The notes beneath the pieces were generated by a model. The model was not told the DNA's origin. It worked only from the letters and a program-made list of their open reading frames with translations, and did no database searches. A stretch of DNA of 64,000 nucleotides from positions 1 through 64,000 of the forward strand of contig JACQFI010000050.1 in the NCBI GenBank assembly GCA_016200135.1, read 5' to 3'. Each line of letters begins with the position of its first letter. The first letter of the stretch is position 1. Positions 8,146 through 16,555 of this stretch are shown here, one piece after another. The DNA comes from Planctomycetota bacterium. Lineage in GTDB: Bacteria; Planctomycetota; SZUA-567; H5-PLA8. A program made the position numbers and the translations under genes.

Positions 8146-8159
8146 GTGTACTAGTACAC
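8146..8159. promoter_or_regulatory. Perfect 14-bp palindrome, candidate operator
   Basis: GTGTACTAGTACAC is fully self-complementary and sits 37 bp upstream of the 8197 start. TTGCTT (8126-8131) with a 17-bp gap places a weak -10 (TACTAG) inside the palindrome, so a bound repressor would block transcription. Its regulator is unknown. Confidence 0.45.
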
Positions 8160-8196
8160 GCCAATCGAACGCCGTCAGCGGCCAGGGACACGCAGA

Positions 8197-9267
8197 ATGC
8201 AGATCGTTTACTGCTCCGCATGCGGGAAGCGCATCAAGGACACCGACCTGACGCCTGGCGTAAGCCCCGACAAGGCCGCGTGCCCGGATTGCGCCAAGCG
8301 TGCAGCCCCGCCTCCCGCTCCGCAAGCCGCGGACAAACCCGACCGGAATGCCGAGCGGGGCATTCCACTTCGAGCCCCGTCCAACGCCCGCAGAAGCAAC
8401 GCGGGTCCTGAACCTGTCGGGAACAGCAAGAACCTGCTGGCCATAGCGGCGGCGGTGGCGCTAATTCTGGTGGTGCTGGGTATCGTGGGTCTTTCGAGCG
8501 GCGACGGAAACAAGACCACGGCGAAGGCGAACACCCCTTCAGAGAAGACCACAACCGGCGAGGCCAAAACCTTCACGCGCCCTCCCGAGCCGGTACGAAT
8601 TCCGGAACCTCAGGTCAAGACCGAGCCCGTGGCGAAGACCGAACCGGCAACCAAATCCGCGACGCCCCTCAAATCAGATCCCACCGAGGCCGCCAAGACG
8701 GAAGCACCGCTAAAGACTCCGGAACCGCCCGCCTCTGGCGAGAAAACCGCCGTCTCAGAGCTGGCCACGCAACCGCAGGCACCGTCGGAGCCCGGGAAAC
8801 CTCCCCAACCCGCAGTGAAGACAGGCGAGTGGGTGGAGATCTTCAACGGACGTGACTTAACAGGATCGGAGAAGGGCCACAAGCAGACGACGGCCAAGGC
8901 GAAGGACGGCTATTTCTATCACGTGGACGGCGACAGCTCGGACATTGCGTTCCCACTGCCGAAAGGCAAGAAGTGGGACATCGCGTGCGAAATCTACCTG
9001 GGCAACGATGGGAATATCGATTTCTCCGTTCCAACAGGCAAGGTATGCATCACCGGCGGCTCGCGGGGCCTGCCCGTAAGCGAGTGGGTAAAGATCGAGA
9101 TGTCGGTGCGCGAGGGCAAAGTTTCCGCAACGCACAGCGGCAAGACACCCCTCGCCGTTTCCGGACCCGATGAGCGCGACGCGGGATCGGGCCGGATCTA
9201 CGTTTATTTCAAGAAGGGCAGCATCCCCGAACGGGTGCGGGGTCTCAAAGCCCTCGTGGTCGAATAG
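8197..9267 (+). CDS. Zinc-ribbon, single-TM protein with DUF1080-like C-terminal domain
   Basis: 356 residues in a clear modular order. Residues 1-35 form a zinc ribbon (CSACGKR and CPDCAKR). After a short linker comes one transmembrane helix near residues 75-97 (LLAIAAAVALILVVLGIVGL). A roughly 110-residue Pro/Glu/Lys/Thr-rich spacer follows, then a C-terminal domain from about residue 210 beginning WVEIFNGRDLTG. FNGRDLTG is the usual opening of DUF1080 (3-keto-disaccharide hydrolase-like) beta-sandwich domains. The cytoplasmic zinc finger would be linked across the membrane to an external carbohydrate-related domain. A perfect palindrome lies just upstream. Confidence 0.7.
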   Translation: MQIVYCSACGKRIKDTDLTPGVSPDKAACPDCAKRAAPPPAPQAADKPDRNAERGIPLRAPSNARRSNAGPEPVGNSKNLLAIAAAVALILVVLGIVGLSSGDGNKTTAKANTPSEKTTTGEAKTFTRPPEPVRIPEPQVKTEPVAKTEPATKSATPLKSDPTEAAKTEAPLKTPEPPASGEKTAVSELATQPQAPSEPGKPPQPAVKTGEWVEIFNGRDLTGSEKGHKQTTAKAKDGYFYHVDGDSSDIAFPLPKGKKWDIACEIYLGNDGNIDFSVPTGKVCITGGSRGLPVSEWVKIEMSVREGKVSATHSGKTPLAVSGPDERDAGSGRIYVYFKKGSIPERVRGLKALVVE

Positions 9268-9376
9268 CGGATCCGCCCACAAGGCCAAACGCGGCCAATC
9301 TGAATTGCCGGACGCCTAAGAACAGCTAACGTATATCGGTTCGCCGCCCATTCACAACTTTGAGGACCGCCCATCC

Positions 9377-10702
9377 ATGCCCGCCGCCCGCGTCGCACCG
9401 CTCACGCCTGCCGATGTGCTGCCGCATTGGAGAGTGCTCGCCGAAGATATCGGCGAGCGGCGCGCGGGCAGCGCCGCCGAAGTCCGCGCGGCGAAGTACG
9501 TGCTCGAAGCATTCCGCAAGGCCGGCTGCGACGACGCGCGGCTCGAGGCATTCCCCTGCAACTCGCGCGTGAGCGCCGAGGCGCGTCTGGAATTTCAGGT
9601 CGGCGGATCATCTTGGCAGCGCGCCGAGACCGAGGTCCTCGTCGGCAGCCCCAGCACGAAGCCCGCTGGCGCGCTGCGCGAGTTGGACCTCGTGTGGGTC
9701 GAGATGCCCGAGCAATCCGGACGGCTCACGCCGGGCTCGATGAAGGGCAAGGCGCTCTTTCTCTTCGGGCCGCTGGCCACGGATACGAACAACCACCGGC
9801 GCATCGTTCAGAGCGGCGCGGAAGTGGTCCTCTGGGTGGACGACCGCGTGGCCTACGAGTGGCCGAAGTCGGACGCGATCCTGCCCGTCTGGGCCAAGCG
9901 CCACGGCAAGCTCCCGACGCTCGCGGTGGGCTTCCTGCCCGCGTACCGCTGGCGCGTGCAGGGCGTAAAGCGCGTGCGCGTGATGCTCAAAGCCGAGCAC
10001 GCGACGAAGGACTCGCACAACGTCGTCGCCGACATTGCCGGGAGCGACCCCAAGGCCGGGATCGTCGCGCTGGGCTGCCACTACGATACGCAATGCGGGA
10101 ACCCCGGCGCTGACGACAACGGCTCCGGCACGGTCACGCTGCTGGCGCTCGCCGCCAAGTTCGCCGCGGCCACGAAGCGCAAGCGCTTCAAGCGAACGCT
10201 TCGGCTGATCGCCTTCGGCACGGAGGAACAGCTCTCGGTAGGCTCGCGCGCCTACGTCTTGGCCCACAAGCGCGAGATGCAGGACCACGCGCTGATGCTG
10301 AACTACGACTCGTGCAGCTCGGCGCTGGGCCACAACGAGATGCTCGTCGCGGGTTCGGCCGAGCTGGAACGCTGGGCCGTGCGCGGGATGGACCGCGGCG
10401 GCGCGCCGGTCCGAGTCTCGCACCTGGTCACGCCGTTCGCGGACCACTTTCCATTTAATGTGTTCGGCGTGCCCTCGCTCTGGTTCTACCGCCCGAACAT
10501 CACCGGCATGCGCTGGCAGCATCACGGCCCGCACGACACGCTGGAGACCGTCAGTCCCGAGGCGCTCTGCCGTTTGGTCAACGCCTCGTTGCCGCTGGCC
10601 GTGCAGGCGGCGGATGCTTCCAAGCTGCCCTTCAAGCCCGGCATGAAGGCCGCCGACAAGCCCCTCATCAAGCGCTTCGCCCGCGAGCTCTTCGATATGT
10701 GA
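9377..10702 (+). CDS. M28-family zinc metallopeptidase
   Basis: 441 residues. M28 motifs are visible in order: the His-Asp site GCHYDTQCGNPGADDNGSG (first metal ligand His and bridging Asp), FGTEEQLSVGS with the Glu-Glu catalytic base and metal pair, MLNYDSCSS with the next Asp ligand, and HGPHDTLET with the final His. The roughly 220 residues before the peptidase core may hold a PA-like insert. No signal peptide is seen from ATG 9377, so it is probably a cytoplasmic aminopeptidase. The start is backed only by GAGG about 12 bp upstream. Confidence 0.85.
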   Translation: MPAARVAPLTPADVLPHWRVLAEDIGERRAGSAAEVRAAKYVLEAFRKAGCDDARLEAFPCNSRVSAEARLEFQVGGSSWQRAETEVLVGSPSTKPAGALRELDLVWVEMPEQSGRLTPGSMKGKALFLFGPLATDTNNHRRIVQSGAEVVLWVDDRVAYEWPKSDAILPVWAKRHGKLPTLAVGFLPAYRWRVQGVKRVRVMLKAEHATKDSHNVVADIAGSDPKAGIVALGCHYDTQCGNPGADDNGSGTVTLLALAAKFAAATKRKRFKRTLRLIAFGTEEQLSVGSRAYVLAHKREMQDHALMLNYDSCSSALGHNEMLVAGSAELERWAVRGMDRGGAPVRVSHLVTPFADHFPFNVFGVPSLWFYRPNITGMRWQHHGPHDTLETVSPEALCRLVNASLPLAVQAADASKLPFKPGMKAADKPLIKRFARELFDM

Positions 10703-10881
10703 TGCCTGCCCGCTCATCTTATTTGCCTTAAGGCTGCCACAAAACCTACCGATTCTGAAGACCCTTTATGCTTCGTTGAAGTAGCATAAAACCCATTAGC
10801 CACAACGGGTAGTGGTAGGCATTCGTTGTATGCACAATGAATATGGTTATTGCAATCCCTTTAATTTCATGGAGATAGCCC

Positions 10882-10910
10882 TTGACGGGGATAAATCGTG
10901 AAGGTAATCT
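10882..10910 (+). promoter_or_regulatory. Sigma-70-type promoter for the mraZ/dcw cluster
   Basis: TTGACG (10882-10887), a 17-bp spacer and TAATCT (10905-10910), 34 bp upstream of mraZ. The 242-bp gap from 10,703 is AT-rich relative to its surroundings and also holds a hairpin, TTTATGCT...AGCATAAA (about 10,768-10,793). MraZ often autoregulates this position, but its binding boxes are not clear enough to call. Confidence 0.65.
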
Positions 10911-10944
10911 CCTAGTAGTTCAAAGTAGGGATAGATAGCACATT

Positions 10945-11487
10945 ATGGGTCTCAAGCGAGAAGCCATGAGCCAAGTCGGCCCCAACCCCGAGCCCTCCGA
11001 GAAGAAGACCCCTTCTCCCAAGCGTGCCACCTTCTTTGGGACGGCGTTCCACAAAGTCTCCGAGCGCAACCAAGTCGCGATCCCCAAGCACATGCTGAAG
11101 GTCGCCGTCGAGTCGCAGGAAGGCCAGCTCCTTTTGATGCGCCTGAACAACGAGGGCTACCTGCGCATCTACACGCAGTCGCAGCTCGACGAGAAGATCG
11201 ACGGCATCCGCAGCCGCGCGGACCTGGAAGTGAAGGTCCGCAGCGAGCTGGTGCGCGGGCTCTCGCGCAACGCGGTGCCGATCGAACCGGACTCGCAGGG
11301 GCGCTTCGTGCTGCCGCCGCGCTGGGTCGAGGAACTCGGCCTGCGCGATGAGGTCGCCTTCTGCGGCGCGTTCTCGTGGATCGAGGTCTGGCCCGCGGCC
11401 GCGCGCCGCGACGTGGAACTGAAGGAAAAGGAACTCGAACGCAGCGCGCCTTCGTCCGCGCTGATCGCGGAGATCATGGATACGTAG
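10945..11487 (+). CDS. mraZ: MraZ transcriptional regulator of the dcw cluster
   Basis: 180 residues, longer than the usual roughly 145 because of a charged N-terminal extension (about 25 residues, partly avoidable if ATG 10966 is used). Two SpoVT-AbrB half-sites are visible: FHKVSERNQVAIPKHML near residue 36 and the second half around QGRFVLPPRWVEELGLRDEV. MraZ is a DNA-binding protein that heads dcw clusters and represses them in E. coli. Position directly before rsmH-ftsL-ftsI, separated only by one small gene, supports the call. The C-terminus is basic/acidic helical. Confidence 0.88.
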   Translation: MGLKREAMSQVGPNPEPSEKKTPSPKRATFFGTAFHKVSERNQVAIPKHMLKVAVESQEGQLLLMRLNNEGYLRIYTQSQLDEKIDGIRSRADLEVKVRSELVRGLSRNAVPIEPDSQGRFVLPPRWVEELGLRDEVAFCGAFSWIEVWPAAARRDVELKEKELERSAPSSALIAEIMDT

Positions 11488-11541
11488 CAAGGGGGCCGCG
11501 AGCCTTCGGCTTGCGGCGGGACGTGGCAGGAGGAGGGGAGC

Positions 11542-11796
11542 ATGAAGACGTCGAGCTTTGACCGGGTAAAGTGCCATCTGCTGCGGAAGGGCGCGGACAC
11601 ACCCGCCCCAGCCGAATTGCAGGACGATCTGGAAGCCGTCGTCCGGCGCTGCGACGAAGTGCGCAGCCTGGGCCAGGCATACGGGTCGGTGGAGCTCTCG
11701 CCGTACATGAAGAGCCTGCTGCGCGTCAGCGACGCCGCGGCCCACGCCGCATACCGGGCCATCGAGGCCCCGCGCGTCGCCGCCGCCGGCGTATAG
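11542..11796 (+). CDS. Unknown 84-residue protein in the dcw cluster
   Basis: A short protein with a strong Shine-Dalgarno (AGGAGGAGGGG) ending three bases before ATG 11542, so translation is credible. It is largely helical with an amphipathic middle (DDLEAVVRRCDEVRSLGQAY) and no signal peptide, membrane segment or cysteine pattern. I do not recognise it. It lies between mraZ (54 bp gap) and rsmH (108 bp gap) on the same strand, so a cell-division or wall-related role is a guess from context only. Confidence 0.65.
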   Translation: MKTSSFDRVKCHLLRKGADTPAPAELQDDLEAVVRRCDEVRSLGQAYGSVELSPYMKSLLRVSDAAAHAAYRAIEAPRVAAAGV

Positions 11797-11904
11797 GCGC
11801 TTCCCATTCCCCATGCCGTCCCCCGGTTTCCCACTTGCCGGGGGCTTGCGCGTGAGATGGCCTCGGAGAGACTGGGCGGCTTCGAGGCCACGCGAGTTCC
11901 CTGA

Positions 11905-12900
11905 ATGCCCATGAACGTATCCGCTCTTCCCCCGCCACACTCCGATTCCGACCACGAAGCCGAAGATGCCGACGAACCCGCCGGCGAAGCCGAGGCCGGC
12001 GCGCCGCACGTCAGCGTCATGCCGGGCGAGTGCCTCGAGCTGCTGGCGCTCAAAGCCGGGGACCTGGCGGTCGACTGCACGAGCGGCGCGGGCGGGCACG
12101 GCGAACTGCTGCTGAACGCCGTCGCGCCCGGCGGACGGCTGATCGCGCTCGACTGCGACCCCGACGCGCTCGAACTTTCCCGGCAGCGGCTGGAGCCGTT
12201 GGCTCGCGAGAAGAACGCCCGGGTGGACTTCGTCCACGCCAACTTCCGCGACCTCGCCGCCGTGCTTGCCGAACACGCCGCGGGCCATGCGCCGCAGGGA
12301 ATCCTGGCCGACCTCGGCGTCTCCTCCATGCATTTCGACCGGCCCGAGCGCGGCTTCAGCTTCCGCCACGACGCGCCGCTGGACATGCGCATGGACCCGT
12401 CGCAGCCGGAGACCGCCGCGACGCTGCTCCAGCGCCTTACCGAGGAAGAGATCGCGGACCTGCTCTTTTATCAGGGCGGCGAGCGCGGCTCGCGGCGGAT
12501 CGCCCGGCGTATCGTGGAGGCGCGCGAGCGCGGCGAGGCCGTCGCGACCACGGGACAACTCGAGAAGCTGGTCCGCTGGGCGCTGAAAGTACGCGGGCAC
12601 CGCCGGATCCATCCGGCGACGCGGACCTTCCAAGCCCTGCGCATGGCCGTGAACCGGGAACTGGAGGCCCTCGACGCCTTCCTCCAGGCCGCCCCCGAGA
12701 CTCTGGCCCCCGGCGGGTCGTTGGCGGTGATCGCCTTCCATTCGGGTGAGGACCGCCGGGTCAAACAAGCCTTTAAAGCCCTCGCCCAATCTGGACGATT
12801 CCTACTTATACGGAAGGCCGCCGTCCGGCCATCCGGCGAGGAGTGCCGCGCCAACCCCCGCAGCCGCAGCGCCAAGCTGCGCGGCCTGCGGAGACTCTGA
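11905..12900 (+). CDS. rsmH: 16S rRNA (cytosine-N4)-methyltransferase RsmH
   Basis: 331 residues, standard length. SAM-binding motif VDCTSGAGGHGELLL near residues 53-67, followed by GILADLGVSSMHFDRPERGF and FSFRHDAPLDMRMDP, the RsmH signature region. Later FQALRMAVNREL and IAFHSGEDRRVK (usually FHSLED) are also conserved, with NPRSRSAKLR at the C-terminus. The enzyme N4-methylates C1402 of 16S rRNA using SAM. About 30 acidic residues precede the family core; an internal start at ATG 12018 within the core is unlikely. It is followed by ftsL after 44 bp. Confidence 0.95.
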   Translation: MPMNVSALPPPHSDSDHEAEDADEPAGEAEAGAPHVSVMPGECLELLALKAGDLAVDCTSGAGGHGELLLNAVAPGGRLIALDCDPDALELSRQRLEPLAREKNARVDFVHANFRDLAAVLAEHAAGHAPQGILADLGVSSMHFDRPERGFSFRHDAPLDMRMDPSQPETAATLLQRLTEEEIADLLFYQGGERGSRRIARRIVEARERGEAVATTGQLEKLVRWALKVRGHRRIHPATRTFQALRMAVNRELEALDAFLQAAPETLAPGGSLAVIAFHSGEDRRVKQAFKALAQSGRFLLIRKAAVRPSGEECRANPRSRSAKLRGLRRL

Positions 12901-12944
12901 GCCCGCCAAGGGCCGGAGCTTCGGGCGCGGCCGGGGCAACTTTC

Positions 12945-13232
12945 ATGCTGAGCGGCCGGCATCTTCTCTTTCTGGGCGCGCTGGCGTGCGCGGGGCTGGT
13001 CTCCGTGCGCGACAGCCAGTCCGAGGTGACGCTCGGGTACGAGATCGCCAAGGTCGAAGGCCGCCTGCGCAAGACCCGCGAAGAGATCGAGACCGAGCAC
13101 GCACGGCTGCGCGCGATGCAATCGCCCGCGCGCGTGATCGACCGCGCCAAAGAACTGAAGCTCGAGGTCGCGCCCGCGTCGGCGCTGGCGCTGTACACGC
13201 CCATGGGCGAAGCCGAGCGGGCGAGGCCGTAA
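12945..13232 (+). CDS. ftsL: FtsL-like division protein
   Basis: 95 residues from ATG 12945 (a longer reading back to 12843 would overlap rsmH and add a Pro-rich tail). One membrane segment near residues 5-22 (HLLFLGALACAGLVSV) follows a very short cytoplasmic end. A coiled-coil-like helix (EIAKVEGRLRKTREEIETEHARLRAM) comes next, then a short tail. Topology, size and position between rsmH and ftsI are those of FtsL, the bitopic division protein that links FtsB/FtsQ to FtsI/FtsW. Sequence similarity alone would be weak; synteny carries the call. Confidence 0.75.
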   Translation: MLSGRHLLFLGALACAGLVSVRDSQSEVTLGYEIAKVEGRLRKTREEIETEHARLRAMQSPARVIDRAKELKLEVAPASALALYTPMGEAERARP

Positions 13233-13238
13233 TACAGC

Positions 13239-13392
13239 ATTTCCGATTTTGGATTTTCGATTTGGCTCGGCAGACGAAGCGTAGGGTCGAGCGGGTGAGG
13301 CGCCGGGAAGGTTGAGCGGGCGGAAGCTTGGTTGAGGCAGCACTTCCCACCGCTCCGGCCCAATCCAAAATCGGAAATCCAAAATCCAAAAT
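13239..13392. repeat. Inverted heptamer arrays between ftsL and ftsI
   Basis: The left array 13239-13266 reads ATTTCCG, ATTTTGG, ATTTTCG, ATTTGGC. The right array 13362-13392 is the same vocabulary on the other strand. A 17-nt perfect match (ATTTCCGATTTTGGATT at 13239-13255 with its complement at 13362-13378) would form a stem across a roughly 106-nt loop inside the dcw transcript. Confidence 0.85.
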
Positions 13393-13411
13393 AGCCCTTC
13401 GAGGTACGCGC

Positions 13412-15340
13412 TTGCTCGACCAGAACACGACGCCTCCCTACAGCCTGCCCCTCGCGGCGCCGAGCGCGCCGGAGCCGTCGCACTCGGCTTGCGCGCACGC
13501 AGCGGTCAAGGCCGGCGCACCGACGCCTGCGCCGCCGGTGCTTTCGTGCGGCATCCCGGTTCCGGGCGAAGGGCGCAAGGTCATCCGCGCGCGCATGGCG
13601 GTGATGGTGCTGCCGCTGATCCTCGTCTTCGGCCTGCTGGTCACGCGGCTCGTGCGCATCCATGTGTTCGAGAACGCGCGCTGGACCGAGCTGGCCGAGG
13701 AACAGCGGCGCTCGATCGAGAGGCGCCCGGCCCCGCGCGGCGAGATGGTCTCCACGAACAAGGCGGTGCTGGTGCAGTCGCTCAAGCGCGAGACGATCAT
13801 CGCCGACCTGAAGATGCTCAAGGACCAGGACAAGAAGGACCTCGCGGAGAAGCTCGCGCCGCTGCTGAGCGCCGACCCGGAAGCTCTCGCCGCGCGCATG
13901 CAGCCCGAGGACGAACACCGGCGCGTCGTGTACCTGGCGCGGAACGTGGAGCCGGAGGTCGCGCAGAAGGTCCGCGACCTGAAGGTCCGCGGCATCGGGT
14001 ACGAGGACGGGTATCAGCGCATCTACCCCCAGGGGCGGCTGGCCTGCCACCTGATCGGCTGGGCCGGCAACGACGGCGGCATGGAGGGCTTGGAGCTCAA
14101 GCTCGACGGCCTGCTGCGCGGCGTGCCCGGTTTCTTCACCTACGAACGCGACGCGGCGCGGCGGCCGATCTCGCGCGGCGACGGCGCGTCCTATACGCCT
14201 CAAGCCCACGCGCCGCGGCCCGGACTAAACCTCACCCTCACGATCGACTCGGGCATCCAGTTCGTCTGCGAGGAAGAGCTGGAACGCATCATGCAGGAGT
14301 TCCAGCCCAACGGCGCGACGGCGCTCGTGATGGACGTGCGCACCGGCGCGGTGCTGGCGATGGCCAGCGTCCCGAACTTCGATCCCAACGATCCGTCCTC
14401 CGCGCAACCCGCCGAACGCCGCAACCGCACCGTCACCGACATGTACGAACCGGGCTCGACCTTCAAGACCTTCATCGCCGCCTTCGCGCTCGAACGCGGG
14501 CTCTGCCGGCGCGACGAGCGCTTCAACTGCGAGAACGGCGCGTGGCACCTGAGCTGGCGCACGCTGCACGACGCCCACGCCTACGGCGTGCTCACGTTCG
14601 ACGACGCGCTGGTCCATTCGAGCAACATCTGGGCCGCGAAGGTCGGCCTGCGCGAGGGCCTGGACGGCGTGTACGCCGCCGTCACCGCGTTCGGCTTTGG
14701 GGCGCGCACGCGCATCGACGTGCCCGGCGAGAGCCCCGGCATGGTGCGGCCGCGCAAGGTGATGACCAAGGACAGCCTGCTCTCGATTCCGATGGGCCAG
14801 GAGATCGCCGTCACGCCGCTGCAGCTCGCGACCGGGTATACCGCGATGGTGAACGGCGGGGTGCTCCTGCGCCCGCAGACGGTCGCGAAGATCGAGAACG
14901 CGCGCGGCGAAGTGCTCTACACCATGCAGCCGCAGGCCGTGCGGCGCGTGATCTCGCCGCAGACCAGCAAGGCCATGCGCGAGATCCTCGCGCGGGTCGT
15001 CGACGAGGGCACGGGCCGCAAGGCGTGGTGCAAGGAGTACCCCATCGGCGGCAAGACCGGCACGGCGCAGAAGGTCGAGGGCGGCCACTACAGCCACGAC
15101 AAGTACGTGGGCTCGTTCTGCGGCTTCGCGCCCGCGAACGACCCGCGCCTGGTCTGCCTCGTTACCGTCGACGAACCGCACAAGGGCCTCGGCTACTACG
15201 GCGGCACGGTCGCCGCGCCTGCGGTGCGCGAGATCCTGCGCCGGTCCTTAAGCGCTCTCGGCGTGCCCGCGCGCACTCCGGCCGAACAGCAGGCCGCAGA
15301 GACCGCTTTCAAACTCCGCCGCCCCGGCAGCGCCGACTGA
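13412..15340 (+). CDS. ftsI: FtsI/PBP2-type peptidoglycan transpeptidase
   Basis: About 642 residues from TTG 13412 (GAGG upstream). Reading further 5' would only translate the repeat array, and ATG 13595 just before the membrane helix is an alternative. After a Pro/Ala-rich cytoplasmic stretch comes one transmembrane helix (MAVMVLPLILVFGLLVTRLV), then the PBP dimerisation domain. The transpeptidase domain has all three active-site motifs: STFK (nucleophile Ser, near nt 14,458), SSN (near nt 14,620) and KTGT (near nt 15,053). It is a monofunctional class B PBP crosslinking septal peptidoglycan. The dcw cluster stops here: murE, murF, mraY, murD, ftsW and ftsZ are not in the window. Confidence 0.93.
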   Translation: MLDQNTTPPYSLPLAAPSAPEPSHSACAHAAVKAGAPTPAPPVLSCGIPVPGEGRKVIRARMAVMVLPLILVFGLLVTRLVRIHVFENARWTELAEEQRRSIERRPAPRGEMVSTNKAVLVQSLKRETIIADLKMLKDQDKKDLAEKLAPLLSADPEALAARMQPEDEHRRVVYLARNVEPEVAQKVRDLKVRGIGYEDGYQRIYPQGRLACHLIGWAGNDGGMEGLELKLDGLLRGVPGFFTYERDAARRPISRGDGASYTPQAHAPRPGLNLTLTIDSGIQFVCEEELERIMQEFQPNGATALVMDVRTGAVLAMASVPNFDPNDPSSAQPAERRNRTVTDMYEPGSTFKTFIAAFALERGLCRRDERFNCENGAWHLSWRTLHDAHAYGVLTFDDALVHSSNIWAAKVGLREGLDGVYAAVTAFGFGARTRIDVPGESPGMVRPRKVMTKDSLLSIPMGQEIAVTPLQLATGYTAMVNGGVLLRPQTVAKIENARGEVLYTMQPQAVRRVISPQTSKAMREILARVVDEGTGRKAWCKEYPIGGKTGTAQKVEGGHYSHDKYVGSFCGFAPANDPRLVCLVTVDEPHKGLGYYGGTVAAPAVREILRRSLSALGVPARTPAEQQAAETAFKLRRPGSAD

Positions 15341-15800
15341 GCGCGCGCCGCTCCCGCGGTTATGTCACTTCAGTGCTTAGGTTCCGGGTCGTCCCTCTCC
15401 TTTATAGTGCTGAGCGCTGAGGAACAGCACATGGCACTCGAAAACCGAAAAAAAGATGCACGAGATGTGCACAACAAACGGTAGCTCCCGCGCTTCGGGT
15501 CCAAGTCCGAAGCCGTCGGAGGTCCAACGGAACAGCAAATCCGAAATTCGAAGCACGAAATCCGAAGCAAACGGATAAATGAACGGCAATTTTCGAAATC
15601 AGTCTGCACGTGTTGAAGGGAAAGTCGCGGGTTGAAGGTCCAAACGATCTGCTCGCGAAAAAATGAGCACGAAGTGAAGCGCGTTGGCCTTCGCTGGCTG
15701 GTTCTTCGCTGCGGAACATGCACACGTTGAACGGCAAATCCGAAGCAAACAGCAGAGAACCGTGAAAACCGAAAAAAAGATGCACTTGATGCGCACAAGT
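15341..15800. repeat. Gene-free stretch with heptamer array and a 22-bp direct repeat
   Basis: No credible coding signal. A 22-bp unit of the form GAAAACCGA7GATGCAC occurs at 15440-15461 and again at 15764-15785, each followed by a similar GATGYGCACAA segment. Between them, 15534-15568 holds five heptamers (AGCAAAT, CCGAAAT, TCGAAGC, ACGAAAT, CCGAAGC). The words differ from the ATTTTGG family but keep the 7-bp period. Confidence 0.75.
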
Positions 15801-15810
15801 CCTGGATGTT

Positions 15811-16143
15811 AGCCCCGTGAAACGGGGCTTCGTCGAAGCCCGCCTGTTCGGGCCGAGCATAGTCCCCGGCTTTCAGCCGGGGGTGGGCGGTTGCGCCACC
15901 GATTATTTTATCCCGATTTATCGGGATTAATTCTGGAGCCAAGGAGTTTACTCCAAACCGATTTAACCCTCGTAAACGAGGGTGAAAAACTTCAGACAAT
16001 GCGCCTTCACACCCCGCCTGAAGGCGGGGGCTATGCTCGTCCCGATTACAATCGGGACTCGATAAAGTCCCGACGTGGTCGGGACTCACTGCTCAATGGA
16101 GCGGCTTCGCCGAGCTTTTATGGGCGGGCACGGAGGCCCGCCC
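15811..16143. repeat. Cluster of about nine short perfect or near-perfect palindromes
   Basis: Back-to-back stem-loops include AGCCCCGTGAAACGGGGCT (15811), GGCTTCGTCGAAGCC (15826), CCCCGGCTTTCAGCCGGGG (15864), ATCCCGATTTATCGGGAT (15910), ACCCTCGTAAACGAGGGT (15966), CCCCGCCTGAAGGCGGGG (16012), a 20-bp one centred on TTACAA (16039), a 21-bp one (16066) and GGGCGGGC...GCCCGCCC (16122). An outer pair GAGCATAG (15855) and CTATGCTC (16031) brackets several of them. The loops are short and distinct while the stems differ in sequence. No RAYT transposase is nearby. Confidence 0.85.
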
Positions 16144-16555
16144 CACCGGGTCTGGCGGCCGTTCATTGGGCGTGGCATGGCGTCGCTGGGCACGGGGCAA
16201 GCACCGGCCCCTCACCCCCTGCCCCCTCTCCCTCAAAGGGGAGTGGGGGAACGCGACGTGGCTGCGCCGGGTTCAATTTGCTCTGGTTTTGAGTTGGGAT
16301 TTGCCTCAGGTTGCGGACGCGTGGTTAGGATCGCCCATAGGGAATCACGCGGTCGCTGGAAGTGACAGTAACCTATAAGGAGGCGGGCGTCAAGGGGGAA
16401 GGCATTTTGGATTTTGGATTTTGGATTTCCGATTTTCGATTGAACGGCAGGACATCGGTTGGCTGGTTATATCTGGTTTGTTATCTGGTTGGTTGGCGGG
16501 CTGGCGGGCTGGCGGGAAGATTCGGAATCACCGGTAACCAGCAAACTAGCAAACT
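16144..16555. repeat. Gene-free stretch with further repeats
   Basis: Contains a CCCCTCTCCCTCAAAGGGGA-type palindrome (about 16,226-16,245), five ATTTTGG-family heptamers at 16404-16441, and a G/T-rich run of GGTTN and GGCGGGCT units. The inverted pair GCTGGTTA (16462-16469) and TAACCAGC (16535-16542) closes a stem just past the map stop codon, which could act as a terminator. No gene is supported. Confidence 0.7.

Noticed and set aside
13328..13411. Extended N-terminus of FtsI
   Set aside because: It would translate the heptamer repeat; the TTG at 13412 follows a GAGG.
15370..16089. 239-residue minus-strand frame in the repeat-rich gap
   Set aside because: Translates direct repeats and palindromes; no RBS or family resemblance.
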